In this document: positions 6,771-8,961 of the stretch, in pieces
Position numbering within the stretch: the first letter of the stretch is position 1
How the letters are laid out: the number at the start of each line of letters is the position of its first letter
DNA from: Flavobacteriales bacterium
GTDB taxonomy: Bacteria; Bacteroidota; Bacteroidia; Flavobacteriales; Flavobacteriaceae
NCBI GenBank assembly: GCA_027032855.1
Contig: JALVLX010000178.1
Span: 1-8,961 of the forward strand
Direction of reading: 5' to 3'
DNA: 8,961 bases
Made by a program: the position numbers and the translations under genes
The notes under the pieces: generated by a model
The model's database searches: none
Told to the model about the DNA's origin: nothing
Seen by the model: only the letters and a program-made list of their open reading frames with translations

Positions 6771-8961
6771 ATGAAAAAGCTTCTAAAAATTACATTTAGC
6801 ATATTATTCGTAATAATTATTACACTTATTGCTATACCATATTTCTTTAAAGATGATATAGAAAAATTCATCAAAGAAGAGATTAACAACAATATAAATG
6901 CAAAGCTTGATTACGATGATGTTTCCTTATCATTGTTAAGTGATTTTCCCAACTTACATGTTAAAATAAAAAATATCCGCGTAGATGGTATCAACGAATT
7001 TGCAAAAGTTCGTTTGGCACAAATTGACAATTTCAACATGAGTTTGAATGCAAAAAGATTGTTTTTTGAGAAAGATTTGGAAATAAAAAAAATCGGTGTA
7101 GATGGTGCCAATATAAATGTATTAGTATTAAAAAACGGGAAAGCTAATTATGATATAGCCAAACCGGATTCTACACAAACTCAAGGTCCGGAGAAAAAAT
7201 ACGAGGTCAAATTAAAATCGTATTATCTTAAAGACACCAACATCAACTACGACGACCAATCACTTGGAATGAAGTTGAAAATCAACAACTTAAACCATAA
7301 TGGAACCGGTGTTTTCAATGATAAATCATATCATTTGACCACCCACAGTCAAATGGACACATTAGATGTTCTTTATGACAAGATACATTATTTAAATAAT
7401 GTCAAAACACAATTAGATGCCGGCATTTTGATTGAAAATGATTTTTCAAAATTCAGTATTCAAAAAGCTACAGCTTCTCTTAACGATTTGGAATTGTTGT
7501 CAGACATGGTGATTGAACTCAAAGGTGATGACATCGGAATGGATATAAAATACCGCACCAAAGAAAACAGCCTGAAAAAATTACTTTCTTTAGCACCGAA
7601 AACTTATATACCGGACATGAAAGGCTTGAAAACCAACGGGAAAGCTATTTTAATAGGATTTGTCAAAGGTATTTATAACGACAAAAATTATCCTTCCTTT
7701 GGTGTCAATTTTGACATCAAAAACGGGTATATCAAATACCCTGATTTACCACAGTCTGTCAAAGATATAAATGTAGTCACTAAAATAAATTTTCCGGGTG
7801 GCAGTGATTTGGACCGAACGATTATTGCTATGCCTAAAATTCATTTTAACATAGCCGGCAATGCGGCGGATGGTAAATTATCCGTGATGAACCCTATGAC
7901 CGATACTTACATTGACACCTATTTTAAATCTAAAATGGATTTGGCACAAATTAAACAGGCTTTGCATCTTCGCGAAATAAAAAAACTATCAGGTATTTTA
8001 GATGCTGATGTTAAACTGAAAGGGCGTAGTTCTGCGATTGAGAAACAAGAATTTAACAAATTTGATGCTGCCGGACATTTTAATTTGTCCGGTATGGAAT
8101 ACGCTTCCGATTCTTCAGCTTATGCCGTTAACATCAGTAAAGCCAAGGTTAATATCACTCCTCAAGCTCTTGAAGTTCAACAATTTAGTTCAAAAGTTGG
8201 TGACAGTGATTTTGATATTAACGGAAAGGTCACCAACTATATCACATATTTTTTGAAGGAAAATCAAGTTTTGAATGCAAATTTTAACATGCACTCCAAC
8301 TATATCAATCTGAATGAATTCATGACGGATGAGGAAGACAGCTCTACTACTGAAAAATCACAAGACAGCTTGATAAAGATACCAAAGAATTTGGACATTA
8401 TTTTCAATGCATCGGCAGACAAAGTCCGCTATAAAGATATGGACCTAAACGACCTGAAAGGAACCATTGTTGTAAAAGACCAAAAAGCCGGATTGCAGAC
8501 TGTTTTGGCTAAAGCTTTCGGAGGTAATATCAAACTTAACGGTTCTTATGACACATCGAGTGATGTTGCCAAAACCGCTATGAGTGTCAAAATGGAACAA
8601 GTAGCTATCAATCAAACAGCCAGCAAAGTCAGCATGTTACAAAACTACACACCGGCTTTGCAAAAGATAAATGGCGATTTGTTCACAGATTTTCAGATGG
8701 CTGTTGACTTGGACAATAAGATGAATCCGGATTTTAAAACTTTGGGTGCTGCCGGTATTTTCAAAACAAACACCATCAATGTCAGTGGTATTGATGTAAT
8801 TAAAAACATTGGTAAAATGCTAAAAATCAATGCACTTGACAATCCTAAGATAGATAAAGTAAAGGCACAATTTGAAGTAGAACACGGAACGATGCATATT
8901 AAACCTTTTGATTTTAAGCTCAATAATATTTCATCAAATCTGGGCGGTTCTGTAAGTGCTG
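6771..8961 (+). CDS. AsmA-family envelope protein (3' end cut by window edge)
   Basis: I translated this frame by eye from ATG 6771 to the right edge: 730 codons with no stop, so the gene is incomplete at its C-terminus. The start is preceded by an A-rich leader (AATAATAATAAA). A single N-terminal membrane segment spans about residues 7-25; the rest is predicted periplasmic. Residues 51-73 contain DVSLSLLSDFPNLHVK-type sequence, the repeat-starting segment typical of Bacteroidota AsmA proteins, followed by long alternating polar/hydrophobic beta-strand sequence. An N-L-N-E-F-M segment just before an acidic, Ser/Thr-rich linker (about 518-534) is also familiar from this family. AsmA/TamB-like proteins are thought to form grooved bridges for lipid movement or to affect outer-membrane assembly; the substrate here is unknown. 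The gene is divergent from the act operon and probably functionally independent of it. Confidence 0.85.
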   Translation, partial: MKKLLKITFSILFVIIITLIAIPYFFKDDIEKFIKEEINNNINAKLDYDDVSLSLLSDFPNLHVKIKNIRVDGINEFAKVRLAQIDNFNMSLNAKRLFFEKDLEIKKIGVDGANINVLVLKNGKANYDIAKPDSTQTQGPEKKYEVKLKSYYLKDTNINYDDQSLGMKLKINNLNHNGTGVFNDKSYHLTTHSQMDTLDVLYDKIHYLNNVKTQLDAGILIENDFSKFSIQKATASLNDLELLSDMVIELKGDDIGMDIKYRTKENSLKKLLSLAPKTYIPDMKGLKTNGKAILIGFVKGIYNDKNYPSFGVNFDIKNGYIKYPDLPQSVKDINVVTKINFPGGSDLDRTIIAMPKIHFNIAGNAADGKLSVMNPMTDTYIDTYFKSKMDLAQIKQALHLREIKKLSGILDADVKLKGRSSAIEKQEFNKFDAAGHFNLSGMEYASDSSAYAVNISKAKVNITPQALEVQQFSSKVGDSDFDINGKVTNYITYFLKENQVLNANFNMHSNYINLNEFMTDEEDSSTTEKSQDSLIKIPKNLDIIFNASADKVRYKDMDLNDLKGTIVVKDQKAGLQTVLAKAFGGNIKLNGSYDTSSDVAKTAMSVKMEQVAINQTASKVSMLQNYTPALQKINGDLFTDFQMAVDLDNKMNPDFKTLGAAGIFKTNTINVSGIDVIKNIGKMLKINALDNPKIDKVKAQFEVEHGTMHIKPFDFKLNNISSNLGGSVSA

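Noticed and set aside
6911..7111. 66-residue minus-strand open frame inside the AsmA-family gene
   Set aside because: It is antisense to a continuous 730-codon frame, and its sequence is low-complexity Ser/Phe/Lys with no start context or neighbours.
1..8961. An undescribed system, such as a defence island, mobile element or CRISPR array
   Set aside because: Every coding stretch is explained by six act genes and one AsmA-family gene. I saw no direct repeat array, transposase or tRNA, and no obvious change in composition.

Overview
The window comes from an A+T-rich member of the Bacteroidota, most probably order Flavobacteriales. Three things suggest this: the gene order and protein sequences of an alternative complex III (ACIII, act) operon, TAnnTTTG-type -7 promoter boxes, and starts without good Shine-Dalgarno sequences but often with A-rich leaders. 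I cannot name the genus.

Layout. Positions 6599 down to 1 (minus strand) hold an act operon in canonical order actA-actB-actC-actD-actE-actF. The first five genes are complete. actF is cut by the left edge after its first 20 codons. Gaps are 30, 19, 15 and 15-33 bp, and actC/actD overlap by 8 bp, so this is one transcription unit. Positions 6600-6770 are a divergent intergenic region with a TAnnTTTG box facing each way and a 27-bp interrupted palindrome between them. Positions 6771-8961 (plus strand) hold an open reading frame of 730 codons, cut by the right edge, for an AsmA-family membrane-anchored envelope protein.

How the genes work together. ACIII is a quinol:electron-acceptor oxidoreductase that replaces the bc1 complex. 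ActC and ActF are NrfD-type membrane subunits, and ActC carries the quinol site. Electrons pass through the Fe-S clusters of ActB to the five hemes of ActA and the single heme of the ActE lipoprotein, then to a periplasmic cytochrome or directly to a cytochrome c oxidase. Oxidase genes often follow actF in relatives but would lie outside this window. The AsmA-family gene is transcribed away from the operon and has no evident functional link to it.

I do not see an undescribed system. The points most worth a second look are a short five-heme ActA, the palindrome between the divergent promoters, and the combined Tat/lipoprotein signal of ActB. There are no RNA genes, mobile elements, CRISPR arrays or terminators that I can support.
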